From assembly GCF_001955655.1 (NCBI RefSeq), contig NZ_MSPW01000001.1, positions 372,001-436,000 of the forward strand: a stretch of DNA of 64,000 nucleotides, read 5' to 3'. The DNA comes from Viridibacillus arenosi. GTDB taxonomy: Bacteria > Bacillota > Bacilli > Bacillales_A > Planococcaceae. Both the position numbers and the translations under genes were made by a program. Every line of letters begins with the position of its first letter. Positions within the stretch are counted from its first letter, which is position 1. Under the pieces are notes generated by a model. The model saw only the letters and a list, made by a program, of their open reading frames with translations, had not been told where the DNA came from and searched no databases. Below, piece by piece: positions 24,121 to 33,095 of the stretch.

Positions 24121-25845
24121 ATGCATGTTAGAGAAAATGGATTAATAAAGCAATGGCAAGCCTTTATAGAAATCACCAAAAACATCGAAAACACTACAGA
24201 TGTTCAAAAAATAATTGAAGTCGTTATCGACACAATCGATAAAGCAGACGGAGGATTCCTACTTTTATGGGATGCAACACAAGAAACTCTCATTATTGAA
24301 GCTGCTGTTAATTTTAAAGAAGAATATTATATTCAGAGCAGGCTCGCTTCTGGTGAAGGGATATCTGGCACTGTGTTTAAAACTGGAAAAACGTTAGTTA
24401 TCCATGGTGAAAGCGCAGTAAAGAAAGCAATGAGTAATATGAAAGAACCTAACTATCAATATTACTTAAAGTCTTCCGTTCAGCAGGTCCCACCAAAAAG
24501 CTGCCTTTCAGTACCTATTACTTATAAGGATAAAAAAATAGGTGTCTTAACTTTAGATAATTTTTTCTCTAATGATTATTTCACTGAAGAAGAAATAGGG
24601 TTTGTTGAAGCAATTGCTACTCAAATTGCAATAGTCTTCATCCTTAGCCAAAATCTTGAGGAAAAAGAAAAACGTGCACAAACTTTGAGCTCAACTTTAG
24701 CATCTCACCATAGTTTAAATGAAATTATTTTAAATGCACGTGATACAAAACAGATTATTTTATCATTAGCTAGTATGATTGACAAAGAACTTCTGTATTT
24801 TGATGCAGAGGGTCACTATTTGTTTGGTAGCCATAGTAGTACTAATATGAATCTCCCGACGATAATAGATTGGATAGAACTATCACTTTATCAATTCCCA
24901 TCAAAAAAACAGTATTTTCAAGTTTCTTTGCCAAATGAATTGACTGGATACATTTTTAAAATATCCTCTTTATATGGTATAACCGGTTATCTTCTAGTTA
25001 TTTGCCCAGCAAATTCACTAGATGTCTATTCAAAATTAACACTATCTCATGGCACTGCAATAATGGCTATTGAACAAATGAAGGAGCAAAAATTTTTAGA
25101 ATCAAAAGTCCAAGAAAGAATGGCACTCTTTCAACAATTACTGATTTCTCAATCAGATCAAACATTAAATACGATGTTTGATGATACATACTTTCAAGCG
25201 TACTGCTTACTTTCTTATAAGCAGGAAGGTTTTAACGAGGCGAATTATGCAAACACATTAAATCTAGAGTCACAATATCAAAATAAATTCCGACCAATTG
25301 GGAACTGCATATTTTTCCCACATAAAGATTCTTTAATCATTTTAATTGCCTTAAGAGATCAACACGAGAATATCGAAAGCTCCCTTAATAAATATATTAC
25401 TCTACAAAATAATGAACGAATTTTAATTGGTCGAGTTATCGCAAATATTGAAGGGATATTTGCGTCTTATCAGGATCTAGAACTTTTACAAAATACTCAA
25501 CACTTAATAGATGGAACAATTATTTCATATAAAAAACTTGGAATATATCGTTATCTACTATCCATGTCTTCCATAGAAAAACAATATTTTGTTGAAGAAA
25601 TATTGAATCCTATTTTACCCTCTCAAGATAACCAACGTACTAAAAACGACTTGTTAGATACACTTATTAATTATTTTCATTGTCATAAAAATGTTGCTCA
25701 AACTGCAGAACGAATGCATATGCACCAAAATACAGTCTATTATAGAATCCAACAAATAGAAGAAAAACTCCAACTCGATTTAAACGATATTCAACATGCC
25801 ATGAATATACAAGCTGCTTTATTTTTATATAACCAGCAACCATAA
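24121..25845 (+). CDS. GAF-domain PucR/CdaR-type transcriptional regulator
   Basis: ATG 24121 follows GGAGTTCA. The 574-residue protein has an N-terminal GAF domain (about residues 20-178, with GGFLLLWD, LASGEGISGTVFKTG and SCLSVPITYKDKKIGVLTLD). A long middle region follows. The C-terminal PucR-type HTH_30 domain contains LLDTLINYFHCHKNVAQTAE and MHQNTVYYRIQQIEEKL. Such regulators sense a small ligand through GAF and activate purine, sugar-acid or amino-acid catabolism genes. It converges on the M20 amidohydrolase and AbgT transporter genes, with only a terminator between. Its control of them is an inference from proximity. Confidence 0.85.
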   Translation: MHVRENGLIKQWQAFIEITKNIENTTDVQKIIEVVIDTIDKADGGFLLLWDATQETLIIEAAVNFKEEYYIQSRLASGEGISGTVFKTGKTLVIHGESAVKKAMSNMKEPNYQYYLKSSVQQVPPKSCLSVPITYKDKKIGVLTLDNFFSNDYFTEEEIGFVEAIATQIAIVFILSQNLEEKEKRAQTLSSTLASHHSLNEIILNARDTKQIILSLASMIDKELLYFDAEGHYLFGSHSSTNMNLPTIIDWIELSLYQFPSKKQYFQVSLPNELTGYIFKISSLYGITGYLLVICPANSLDVYSKLTLSHGTAIMAIEQMKEQKFLESKVQERMALFQQLLISQSDQTLNTMFDDTYFQAYCLLSYKQEGFNEANYANTLNLESQYQNKFRPIGNCIFFPHKDSLIILIALRDQHENIESSLNKYITLQNNERILIGRVIANIEGIFASYQDLELLQNTQHLIDGTIISYKKLGIYRYLLSMSSIEKQYFVEEILNPILPSQDNQRTKNDLLDTLINYFHCHKNVAQTAERMHMHQNTVYYRIQQIEEKLQLDLNDIQHAMNIQAALFLYNQQP

Positions 25846-25880
25846 TAAATCCACGAGACTAAAACTCTCGTGGATTGTCA
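25846..25880 (+). terminator. Bidirectional terminator between regulator and amidohydrolase
   Basis: AATCCACGAGA and TCTCGTGGATT form a perfect 11-bp stem around a 7-nt loop. It can serve both converging genes. Confidence 0.75.
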
Positions 25881-25895
25881 TTTCTATATATTCTA

Positions 25896-27080
25896 TTAGT
25901 TGTTCTTGTTTTCAAGCAAATATTTCAGTGTTGCAGCACCTAAAGTATTTGCAGCTATTAACATAGAACGCTCATCAATATTAAATCTAGGATGATGATG
26001 AGGGTAAACCTCTTCCCAATTCGGATCTTTCGCACCTGTAAAGAAGAAAGTACCCGGTACATGATTTAGATAATAGGCAAAGTCTTCACCACCCATTACT
26101 GGCTCACATACACGAAGTTCATCCACACCTGGAACTTGTGTTGCTAGGTCCATAATGAATTCCGTTTCTTTCGTATGATTAACAACCGCAGGATACCCAC
26201 GTACAAAGTTATATTCATAATCTGCTTTTGTTAAATAGCATGAAGCTTTTAAAACTTCTTCAATTTCTTTTTCCAATAAATCACGTGTATCCTCATCAAA
26301 TGTACGAACCGTACCTTTCATATAAACAGAATCTGCAATTACATTAAAGGGATTTAGTGCTTCGATATGTCCTATTGATACTACAGCTGGTTTAATCGGG
26401 TCTACACGGCGAGCTACTAGTTGCTGTATATTTGTGATAAATTGAGCAGCAATAACGATCGAATCCTTTGTATTACTTGGATCAGAACCATGTCCGCCCT
26501 TTCCTTTTACAGTAATATAGATTCCATCAGCTGCTGCCATTAAAGGACCATCTTTTATCATTAAATTCCCTAATGGTTCAGGGGCCCATAAATGTGTACC
26601 AAATATAACGTCTACTCCGTCTAAACAACCATCTTCTATCATTGCAATTGCCCCACCAGGAGCAAGTTCTTCAGCGTGTTGGTGGATAAAAACGATTGTT
26701 CCTTCCAACTCATCTTGTAGCTTGTTTAACACTTTAGCTAATACTAAAAGTGTTGCTGTATGTCCATCATGTCCACATGCATGCATAACGCCATCTACTT
26801 TGGATTTATAAGGGATATCATTTAGTTCTTGAATCGCTAAGGCATCAAAGTCTGCTCGAAGCGCTACAGTTTTACCTGGTTTTGCACCATGCAATTTTGC
26901 AACTACACCTCGTCGACCGACGCCTTCAGTCACTTCATGTCCAAGGTTACGATGATATTCAGCAATATATTTCGGTGTATTTACTTCTTCAAATGATAAC
27001 TCTGGATTTTCATGTAGGAAACGTCTAATTTCTATCATTTCTCCATAATTCTCTTTCAATAAATCATATAATTTTTCCAT
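25896..27080 (-). CDS. M20 family amidohydrolase (N-acyl-amino-acid / AbgB-like)
   Basis: ATG 27080 follows GTGAGGG. The 394-residue metallohydrolase of the M20D type shows RRFLHENPELSFEE at the N-terminus, the metal-binding ALRADFDALAIQE and MHACGHDGHTATLL (His and Asp ligands), HQHAEELAPGGA with the catalytic Glu, GGHGSDPSNTKDS in the dimerisation domain, and PVMGGEDFAYYL with a further metal ligand. It should hydrolyse an N-acylated amino acid or peptide-like conjugate in the cytoplasm. It lies 10 nt after an AbgT-family transporter gene, so the transporter probably imports the substrate that this enzyme cleaves. Confidence 0.88.
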   Translation of the reverse strand: MEKLYDLLKENYGEMIEIRRFLHENPELSFEEVNTPKYIAEYHRNLGHEVTEGVGRRGVVAKLHGAKPGKTVALRADFDALAIQELNDIPYKSKVDGVMHACGHDGHTATLLVLAKVLNKLQDELEGTIVFIHQHAEELAPGGAIAMIEDGCLDGVDVIFGTHLWAPEPLGNLMIKDGPLMAAADGIYITVKGKGGHGSDPSNTKDSIVIAAQFITNIQQLVARRVDPIKPAVVSIGHIEALNPFNVIADSVYMKGTVRTFDEDTRDLLEKEIEEVLKASCYLTKADYEYNFVRGYPAVVNHTKETEFIMDLATQVPGVDELRVCEPVMGGEDFAYYLNHVPGTFFFTGAKDPNWEEVYPHHHPRFNIDERSMLIAANTLGAATLKYLLENKNN

Positions 27081-27090
27081 ATAATTTCCC

Positions 27091-28620
27091 TCACTTTAAG
27101 TAAATTGAATCACCAGGTCCAAGTGGCAATCCTAATAAGAACCAAATACTAAACAACAAAATCCATCCAATCGCAAAGATAACTGAGTATGGTAGTAAAG
27201 CGGAAATCAATGTTCCAATACCGATATTTTTATCGTATTTTTTAGCAAAGGCTAAAAGAATTGCAAAGTATGCAAGCATTGGTGTTATAGGATTCGTTAT
27301 CGAATCCCCTACACGATAAACTGCCTGTGTTAATGCTGGACTATAATCTAAATACATGAACATTGGAACAAAGATTGGTGCTAATAATGCCCATTTAGCT
27401 GAAGCACTTGCAATTAGCATGTTTATACTTGCACATATTACGATAAAGCCAATTATCATTGGTAAACCTGTAAAATCCATCGCTTGTAATACTTCAGCAC
27501 CTTTAATCGCTAAAATTGGACCTATATTACTCCATCCAAAATAAGCAATCATTTGGGCTGCTACAAAAGCTAATACAATAAATGAAGCCATATCTGCAAC
27601 AGATTTAAACATTTTCTCTGCAACATCTTTGTCACTCTTAATATTCTTTGTGACAATCCCATAAGCTAAAGCTGGTAACAGGAAGAAAAATAACATGATT
27701 GGTACAATACCCGTCATAAATGGAGAAGATAAGAAACCACCTGTTTCAGGATCACGTAAAATACCATTAGATGGTACAACCGTAATTAATAGAATAATAA
27801 CATATATTGCGGTTACGATACCTGCCCATTTTAAGCCTTTATTTTCAATAGGAGTAATAGGTTCAAGTTTTTCCAACTCACCGTTAAATTCTCCAAAACG
27901 TGGTATCGTAAATTTATGTGCTACAAATGTTCCTAAACCTACTAAAACAAATGTTGAAGCAATTAGGAAATAATAGTTCATTGTTGCACGACCAGTATAT
28001 TCAGGATCTACTAGATGTGCTGCAGATTCTGTGATTCCAAGTAACAGAACATCAAGAGAACTAATTAACAAGTTAGCACTAAAGCCACCCGCAATTGCGG
28101 CATATGTAACGACTAAACCAACAAGTGGATTTCGTCCAATACTCATAAAGATTAAAGCAGCAATTGGTGGTAAAACTATGAATGCTGCATCTGCTGCTAC
28201 GTTTCCAACCAATCCTGTTAATATTAAAAATGGAATAATCAGTTTCTGTGGAGCACTCATCACAGATTTTTTCATCAATGCTGCGATTAAACCTGTTTGC
28301 TCTGCTAAACCGATACCAAGCATTGAAACAATAACCATTCCAAGAGGTGGAAATGATGTGAAATTTGACTGCATTTCACCTAAAATACGTATTAATCCTT
28401 CTTGATTAAGTAAATTGATAACGGCAATACTCTCATCTGTTCCGGGTTTCACAGCCGAAACATTGAACTTAGCCATTATCCATGACAATCCCAAGATCAA
28501 AAACGCCATTATAACAAAGAGCGTCACAGGATCAGGTAATTTATTTCCCGCTTTCTCTACTCCATCTAAAAATCGTTCAATTATCTTCTTTTTTGGCTTT
28601 TCGTTCATCGTTTTCGTCAT
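27091..28620 (-). CDS. AbgT-family transporter
   Basis: The likely start is ATG 28620 (MTKTMNEKPKKKIIE), six nucleotides after GGGGG. The ~509-residue protein has a basic N-terminus and ~11-13 transmembrane segments. AbgT landmarks are GNKLPDPVTLFVIMAF, FPPLGMVIVSMLGIGLAEQT, VGNVAADAAFIVLPPIAA and ASAKWALLAPIFVPMFM. The family includes E. coli AbgT (p-aminobenzoyl-glutamate uptake) and drug/sulfonamide exporters of the MtrF type. Pairing with an M20 amidohydrolase favours uptake of an amidated amino acid. Confidence 0.88.
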   Translation of the reverse strand: MTKTMNEKPKKKIIERFLDGVEKAGNKLPDPVTLFVIMAFLILGLSWIMAKFNVSAVKPGTDESIAVINLLNQEGLIRILGEMQSNFTSFPPLGMVIVSMLGIGLAEQTGLIAALMKKSVMSAPQKLIIPFLILTGLVGNVAADAAFIVLPPIAALIFMSIGRNPLVGLVVTYAAIAGGFSANLLISSLDVLLLGITESAAHLVDPEYTGRATMNYYFLIASTFVLVGLGTFVAHKFTIPRFGEFNGELEKLEPITPIENKGLKWAGIVTAIYVIILLITVVPSNGILRDPETGGFLSSPFMTGIVPIMLFFFLLPALAYGIVTKNIKSDKDVAEKMFKSVADMASFIVLAFVAAQMIAYFGWSNIGPILAIKGAEVLQAMDFTGLPMIIGFIVICASINMLIASASAKWALLAPIFVPMFMYLDYSPALTQAVYRVGDSITNPITPMLAYFAILLAFAKKYDKNIGIGTLISALLPYSVIFAIGWILLFSIWFLLGLPLGPGDSIYLK

Positions 28621-29081
28621 CAAAAACCCCCTTTTTCTGAATATTTAAATGATAATGAATAATAAGTGATATTGATATAGTGTAAAACATGAAATTCTCT
28701 TGTTGTTTTTGGAGATTTCTCTAAAAAGACAAAAGAGTATATGTCCATGTATCATTTCGAATACTTAAAATATTTTAGAACTTCCGCTGAAATACTATTG
28801 TAATAATTGTAAAAATATTTTCTTGTTAATTAAGAGGAAACCACCTAAAACCCATTTAAACATGTTCTATTTTAGTTTTATAAAACCATCGTACAATCCA
28901 TCTATACTTTCTGTTGAGTAGCATTCATGATACCCTATGATTATTTAAAGAGCTTTTAGTTGTACTCTCTACAGTTAACACCCTTTACTTTTAATATACA
29001 ATTAATGTATTTGTAACCATAATACACCCAATTGTTGATAAGATAAATTAGCAAGATAAACCAATTGAAAGGGGAGAAAGT
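28621..29081. other. Intergenic stretch between divergent abgT-like and methyltransferase genes
   Basis: About 460 AT-rich bases hold the two divergent promoters. I see no ORF with a ribosome binding site and no obvious PucR or other operator palindrome. Confidence 0.4.
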
Positions 29082-29786
29082 ATGGAGAACATTAAGAATT
29101 ATGATGATTTAAAAAATATGTTAGACAGTTTACTACGAGAACCCGAACAATTTTGGGATGAGTTTTATTCAGATCGTGAAAAGAGGATTCCCTTCTTTGA
29201 AAATAAACCAGATGAAAACCTAGTCAGTTATTTTGATCGAAAACTTTTAAACTCTGGTCATGCATTAGAGTTAGGATGTGGACCTGGTAGAAATGCAATT
29301 TACCTAACTGAAAAAGGCTATAAGGTAGATGCAGTAGACTTATCTGTAGAATCATTGAAATGGGCTAGGGATAGAATGATTGAAAAAAATATTACAATCA
29401 ATTTTATTAATCATAATATTTTTGATTTATATATAGAGGATTCAAAATATGATCTAGTTTATGATTCAGGTTGTTTTCATCATATTGCACCACATAGGAG
29501 AATGGATTACATAGATTTAATTAAAAAATCGCTTAAGCAAAACGGATACTTTGCTATTAACTGTTTTATCGAAGATGGACCTATTGGAGGTTCTAGTATT
29601 TCAGATTGGGAAGTGTATAGGATAAAAAGTTTACAGGGCGGCTTAGGATTTACAGAAGAAAAGCTAAGAAGGGTTTTTCAAGACTTTGAGTGTATTGAAG
29701 TACGAAATATGAGAGTAGCCGAATCAAATGAACCCGTTTTTGGTATAGACGGACTACTAACAGCTATTTTTCAGAAAAAGTGCTGA
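29082..29786 (+). CDS. Class I SAM-dependent methyltransferase
   Basis: ATG 29082 follows AAGGGGAG. The 234-residue protein has motif I ALELGCGPGRNAIYLTEKGY near residue 61, motif II VDAVDLSVESL, then YDLVYDSGCFHHI and FAINCFIEDGP. It resembles the tellurite-resistance TehB-like and thiopurine-type small-molecule methyltransferases (methyltransf_25/31). The substrate is unknown. It is a single gene with its own terminator. Confidence 0.8.
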   Translation: MENIKNYDDLKNMLDSLLREPEQFWDEFYSDREKRIPFFENKPDENLVSYFDRKLLNSGHALELGCGPGRNAIYLTEKGYKVDAVDLSVESLKWARDRMIEKNITINFINHNIFDLYIEDSKYDLVYDSGCFHHIAPHRRMDYIDLIKKSLKQNGYFAINCFIEDGPIGGSSISDWEVYRIKSLQGGLGFTEEKLRRVFQDFECIEVRNMRVAESNEPVFGIDGLLTAIFQKKC

Positions 29787-29796
29787 AAGCAGAAAT

Positions 29797-29831
29797 CTAA
29801 AAAAGCCTCTCCAAATGGAGAGACTTTTTGA
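29797..29831. terminator. Bidirectional terminator
   Basis: AAAAAGCCTCTCCA pairs with TGGAGAGACTTTTT across a 2-nt loop with one mismatch; it suits both flanking genes. Confidence 0.8.
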
Positions 29832-29843
29832 CGGTTTTAGCTA

Positions 29844-30290
29844 TTAAACTTGAACTAATCTGATTTTATTAGCTACACGTTCAGTTAGCATAGTTGTTGC
29901 TTTTGGTAGTACCGCTTTGAATACTGGATTTAGGACTGGTGCTACTAAACCACCAGCATTTACTTCTAAGAAACCGACCATCTCGGTTTTTTCAGCTTCT
30001 AATGCTGTTGCTTCAAAATATCCGTTTCCAGTAAATTTATCTGTTAAACCAATAAGGTTAAATGTAATTTTAGTTGGCTCTATCCAATCAATAATATCTA
30101 TTTGTACTTTCACAGTTTTTTTCAAGACACCGACATTTCCAGCAAATGTCCAAGTAGATTGACGATCATTGATGATTTCATGTTCTCTATATCCAGGTAC
30201 AAGTGTTGCCCATTTCTCCATATTGCTTACAAAGTCCCAAACTTCAGTTGCTGGTAATGGAATTTCTACTGCATGTGACGCTGTTGCCAT
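29844..30290 (-). CDS. SRPBCC/CoxG-like protein
   Basis: A 148-residue START-like protein with the SRPBCC pattern: AVEIPLPATEVWDFVSNMEK at the N-terminus, WTFAGNVGVLKKTVKVQI, IDWIEPTKITFNLIGLTD and GYFEATA in the strands. A long C-terminal helix is rich in Ala/Val (FKAVLPKATTMLTERVANKI). CoxG-type members bind lipids or quinone-like cofactors and help assemble CO-dehydrogenase-like enzymes; no cox genes are here, so a lipid- or ligand-binding role is all that can be said. Confidence 0.7.
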   Translation of the reverse strand: MATASHAVEIPLPATEVWDFVSNMEKWATLVPGYREHEIINDRQSTWTFAGNVGVLKKTVKVQIDIIDWIEPTKITFNLIGLTDKFTGNGYFEATALEAEKTEMVGFLEVNAGGLVAPVLNPVFKAVLPKATTMLTERVANKIRLVQV

Positions 30291-30497
30291 AATCGTTCAC
30301 TACTTTCTCTATTGAATATTTACAATTACTAGTATAGCGAAAATCTCTTAAATAATCGACAAATTAATACATATCCAAAGTACTTTTTATCCTCCTATTT
30401 GATTAATAAGTAAAATAATATTATAGCTACAATAGCATGTTTATAATTTTATAAACTATTAAACTCACACCTAGTATGTCTTAATACCTAAAAAATC

Positions 30498-30527
30498 TAA
30501 TCATTATCCAATATTGGATAACGATTA
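30498..30527. repeat. 30-bp near-perfect palindrome
   Basis: The arms pair at 14 of 15 positions; the inner 18 bp (TTATCCAATATTGGATAA, 30504-30521) are perfect. It has no T run and no adjacent gene start, so it is neither a typical terminator nor an obvious promoter operator. It could be a DNA-binding protein site left from a lost gene. Confidence 0.6.
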
Positions 30528-30912
30528 ATTTCCTCGCATTAGCCAATCACCACATGATACTATTTATCTTGAATCAAAAGATGGTATTTTCGTGATACCT
30601 AAATATAATATTTGATTTTTAAACTCAATGATCATTTCGCTAAAAGAAATCTATTTTCCCCTAGTCATATACCCTATTTTTTTATTAATAAACCAAAGTC
30701 CTCAACCATTTTGCGTCAAGTTCTTTTCTCAGCTACTAAAATTTAGCCAAAGTCAATAAGAAACCTTTTCATTCATAACAAATTTCAGGAAAAATTAATT
30801 ATTGATCATTTTAGCTATGAAGTGCTGGCCACGGATATGCACGTACGATTAGTGAAGTCTATTTTACATATCCAGATAAACAAAAAATCACTTTATTTTA
30901 TTACTTTTCTCA

Positions 30913-30948
30913 TAAAAAAAGCTCTTTTATGAACAAAGAGCTTTTAGA
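30913..30948 (-). terminator. Terminator of the NlpC/P60 gene
   Basis: AAAAGCTCTTT pairs with AAAGAGCTTTT across TATGAAC; the minus strand enters a T7 run. Confidence 0.85.
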
Positions 30949-30953
30949 ATTGT

Positions 30954-32135
30954 TTAGTTTACACCAGAGACACGGCCAAATCCTACTAAATATTGGTTCC
31001 ACCAATCTAAAGATTCAACAACTACACCATTATTTTGTGCATCTAGCATTCTATTATTTCCTAAGTATATTCCAACGTGTGCAACACCTGAACCGTAACT
31101 AAAGAATACTAAATCCCCAGCTTTCGCACTGCTACGATCAATTTTTTCAGTTGCTAGATACTGCTGTGCTGCTGTTCTTGGAAGAGAGTATCCTGCTTGC
31201 TTGAATGACCATTGTGTTAAACCTGAACAATCAAACCCTGAAGTTGGATTGCTCCCACCCCATACATAAGAAGTACCTAAATATTTACTAGCTTCTGCAA
31301 TGGCTTCTGTTGCAGCTTTTGAACCTGAAACATTTGGTTTAGATTGATTGCTGTCATTTGGACTACCACCATTACTGCCATTCCCAGAGTTATTTCCATT
31401 CCCAGAGTTATTTCCATTACCAACATTATTATCATCACTTACAAATCGTGTATTCTGAAGGTCTTTTAACTTCTGAGCTTCTTCTTCTTTTTCTTTGAGC
31501 TCTTTTGCAATACGTTCTTCCTCTTTTTTAGAGGCAATTTGTCTTTTTAGCTCTAATGATTTAACTTTATTTTCAGCCTTTTTTGTTTCAAGTGCGCTTT
31601 CTTCCTCTTGCATTTGTTGGAATTGTTTTTGCAATTTTGCTTGTGTTTTTTCTAAATCATCTTTTTGATCAGCCAATTCTTGTTTATCAGCTTCCTGTTC
31701 TTCTAACAAGTTTTGATCTGCATCAATAATTGTTTTAACACTCATTGCTCTACTGACTAAGTCTGTAATACTGTCAGATCCAAGCACTGCCTCTATGTAT
31801 GGGCTAACTGTGCTATCATTTTTTTGATAGGCTTTAAGTCGATCGTCGATTATTTCTGAACGATTTTCTATACGCTCTTCAGTTTCCACAATAGATGCAT
31901 TAACTTTTTTCAAGTCTTTTTGAGTTACTTTGTAGTCTTCCGTCTTTTTTTGTAATTTCTTCTTTAAATCTTTAATCTCATTATCTAGCTTTTTAATTTT
32001 CTTATCTATCTTTACTTTTTTTTGTGTCATTTCTTGTGATGTTGCTGCATCTGCTTGTAGAGGTTGCGCGGTGTACATAAAGCCGCTTGTTAACGCTAAT
32101 GTCATAACCGCTGTGCGGCCCCATTTCGTATTCAT
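30954..32135 (-). CDS. Secreted NlpC/P60 D,L-endopeptidase with N-terminal coiled coil (CwlO-like)
   Basis: The start is ATG 32135 or TTG 32141; the ribosome binding site is weak. The ~393-395-residue product has a signal peptide (basic MNTKWGR, hydrophobic TAVMTLALTSGFMYTA, then AXA-like ADAA). A long coiled coil (~residues 35-225) is rich in Lys/Glu, followed by a low-complexity linker with repeated SGNGNN units. The C-terminal NlpC/P60 domain has YVWGG, FDCSGL with the catalytic Cys (~305) and GVAHVGIY with the catalytic His (~355). The usual third polar residue (His/Asn/Gln) in MIxA is Asp in MLDAQ. CwlO-type enzymes cut peptidoglycan cross-link stems during elongation and are activated by FtsEX through the coiled coil. 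Confidence 0.85.
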   Translation of the reverse strand: MNTKWGRTAVMTLALTSGFMYTAQPLQADAATSQEMTQKKVKIDKKIKKLDNEIKDLKKKLQKKTEDYKVTQKDLKKVNASIVETEERIENRSEIIDDRLKAYQKNDSTVSPYIEAVLGSDSITDLVSRAMSVKTIIDADQNLLEEQEADKQELADQKDDLEKTQAKLQKQFQQMQEEESALETKKAENKVKSLELKRQIASKKEEERIAKELKEKEEEAQKLKDLQNTRFVSDDNNVGNGNNSGNGNNSGNGSNGGSPNDSNQSKPNVSGSKAATEAIAEASKYLGTSYVWGGSNPTSGFDCSGLTQWSFKQAGYSLPRTAAQQYLATEKIDRSSAKAGDLVFFSYGSGVAHVGIYLGNNRMLDAQNNGVVVESLDWWNQYLVGFGRVSGVN

Positions 32136-32461
32136 CTTCAAACTTAGTCAACTCATTTCTCTAATCTTTATTTCATATCCCAATTTTCTCACTCATTTAT
32201 TCTACCATGACTTGAAAAAAATGGGCACTGAATATCCCAACCTTAATAAAAGCGTAATTCGTGTCATGTTTTTGTAACAATTAGGTAATTTTGTCACCTT
32301 ACTAATATCGGTACCTTACACATGTGTTTAATAAATGCTTTATAAAGTGATTACATTTATCGACAAGTAGCTATACTATTTTTAACTGTTAATAATTATT
32401 TTACCAGCAATTTAATGTATGCTATTATTTCTACTATATTTTTGAAAGGATGATTACCTAA
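32136..32461. other. Divergent promoter region, NlpC/P60 to phosphoesterase
   Basis: About 325 AT-rich bases hold two divergent promoters. The long leader toward the NlpC/P60 gene could carry regulation, but I recognise no c-di-AMP (ydaO-type) riboswitch core or other known element. Confidence 0.35.
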
Positions 32462-33058
32462 ATGAAGTATGCATTGATTGGAGATTTGCACTCGTGTTTT
32501 GAAGATACTAACGCAGTTTTACAGCATATAAATCAAACGGCTGAAGATGCCACAATCATTGGTTTAGGTGATTTATTTGAATGTAAAATAGGTAAAAAAA
32601 GAGCAAAAAACATTAGGGGACTAGCATTTGAAGAGGCTGCTGAGCATTCAGAGCACTTTAGCAATTTGCTACAGTTCCCTTCTGTTCGAGGAAATCAGGA
32701 GGAACGCATTATGCAAGTAACGGGTCTCCGAACTTTTCATGAACTTCCGGAGATTCTAAAAATTGACGGTGCGCACATTATACATGGACATCAATTTAAG
32801 TGGTCGTTAGATTGGAAACCCCTGTTAACAGATGCTAAACAATCCGTCTTCTTTTTTGGTCATAGCCATGATTCCGCATTTTATAAAAAAGGTAAAAGAA
32901 AATCTTTTACTTATGGTAAACCTATTCAATTGAAGCAAAAAAAATACGGGGTTAATGTTGGTGCTGTAATAGGTTCTAGAGAATGGTGTCTATATGATTC
33001 AACAGCGCGAACTGTTACATTTATGAAAGCAAAACAAATGAAAAAGCACTCGAGTTAG
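32462..33058 (+). CDS. Calcineurin-like metallophosphoesterase
   Basis: ATG 32462 follows AAAGGATG. The 198-residue protein contains the metallophosphoesterase motifs in order: GDLHS (residues 8-12), GLGDLFE, RGNQEE, IHGHQF and GHSHDSAFY, supplying His, Asp and Asn ligands for two metals. The Asp of the classic GDxHG is kept, with Ser in the last position. It belongs to the YfcE-like/PrpE-like small phosphodiesterases. The substrate may be a nucleotide or a phosphodiester; it cannot be read from sequence. Confidence 0.78.
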   Translation: MKYALIGDLHSCFEDTNAVLQHINQTAEDATIIGLGDLFECKIGKKRAKNIRGLAFEEAAEHSEHFSNLLQFPSVRGNQEERIMQVTGLRTFHELPEILKIDGAHIIHGHQFKWSLDWKPLLTDAKQSVFFFGHSHDSAFYKKGKRKSFTYGKPIQLKQKKYGVNVGAVIGSREWCLYDSTARTVTFMKAKQMKKHSS

Positions 33059-33076
33059 TATAATAACTCGAGTACT
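33044..33076 (+). terminator. Hairpin after the phosphoesterase gene
   Basis: ACTCGAGTTA pairs perfectly with TAACTCGAGT around GTATA, overlapping the stop codon; the T tract is weak. Confidence 0.6.
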
Positions 33077-33095
33077 TCTCTTAGGTTAGAAATTA

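Larger units (their letters stand above)
30291..30953. other. 0.66-kb gene-poor region with remnants and a large palindrome
   Basis: No intact gene. A 30-bp palindrome lies at 30498-30527. The plus strand around 30556-30615 reads DTIYLESKDGIFVIPKYNI and a stop, similar to the closing strand of YcxB-like domains. The stretch at 30815-30885 reads AGHGYARTISEVYFTYPDKQ in one frame. Both look like decayed coding segments. The terminator of the NlpC/P60 gene closes the region at 30913-30948. Confidence 0.4.

Noticed and set aside
32136-32461. Possible c-di-AMP (ydaO) riboswitch before the NlpC/P60 gene
   Set aside because: The conserved GGG/GCCGAAT-type blocks of that aptamer are not present; only AT-rich sequence is seen.
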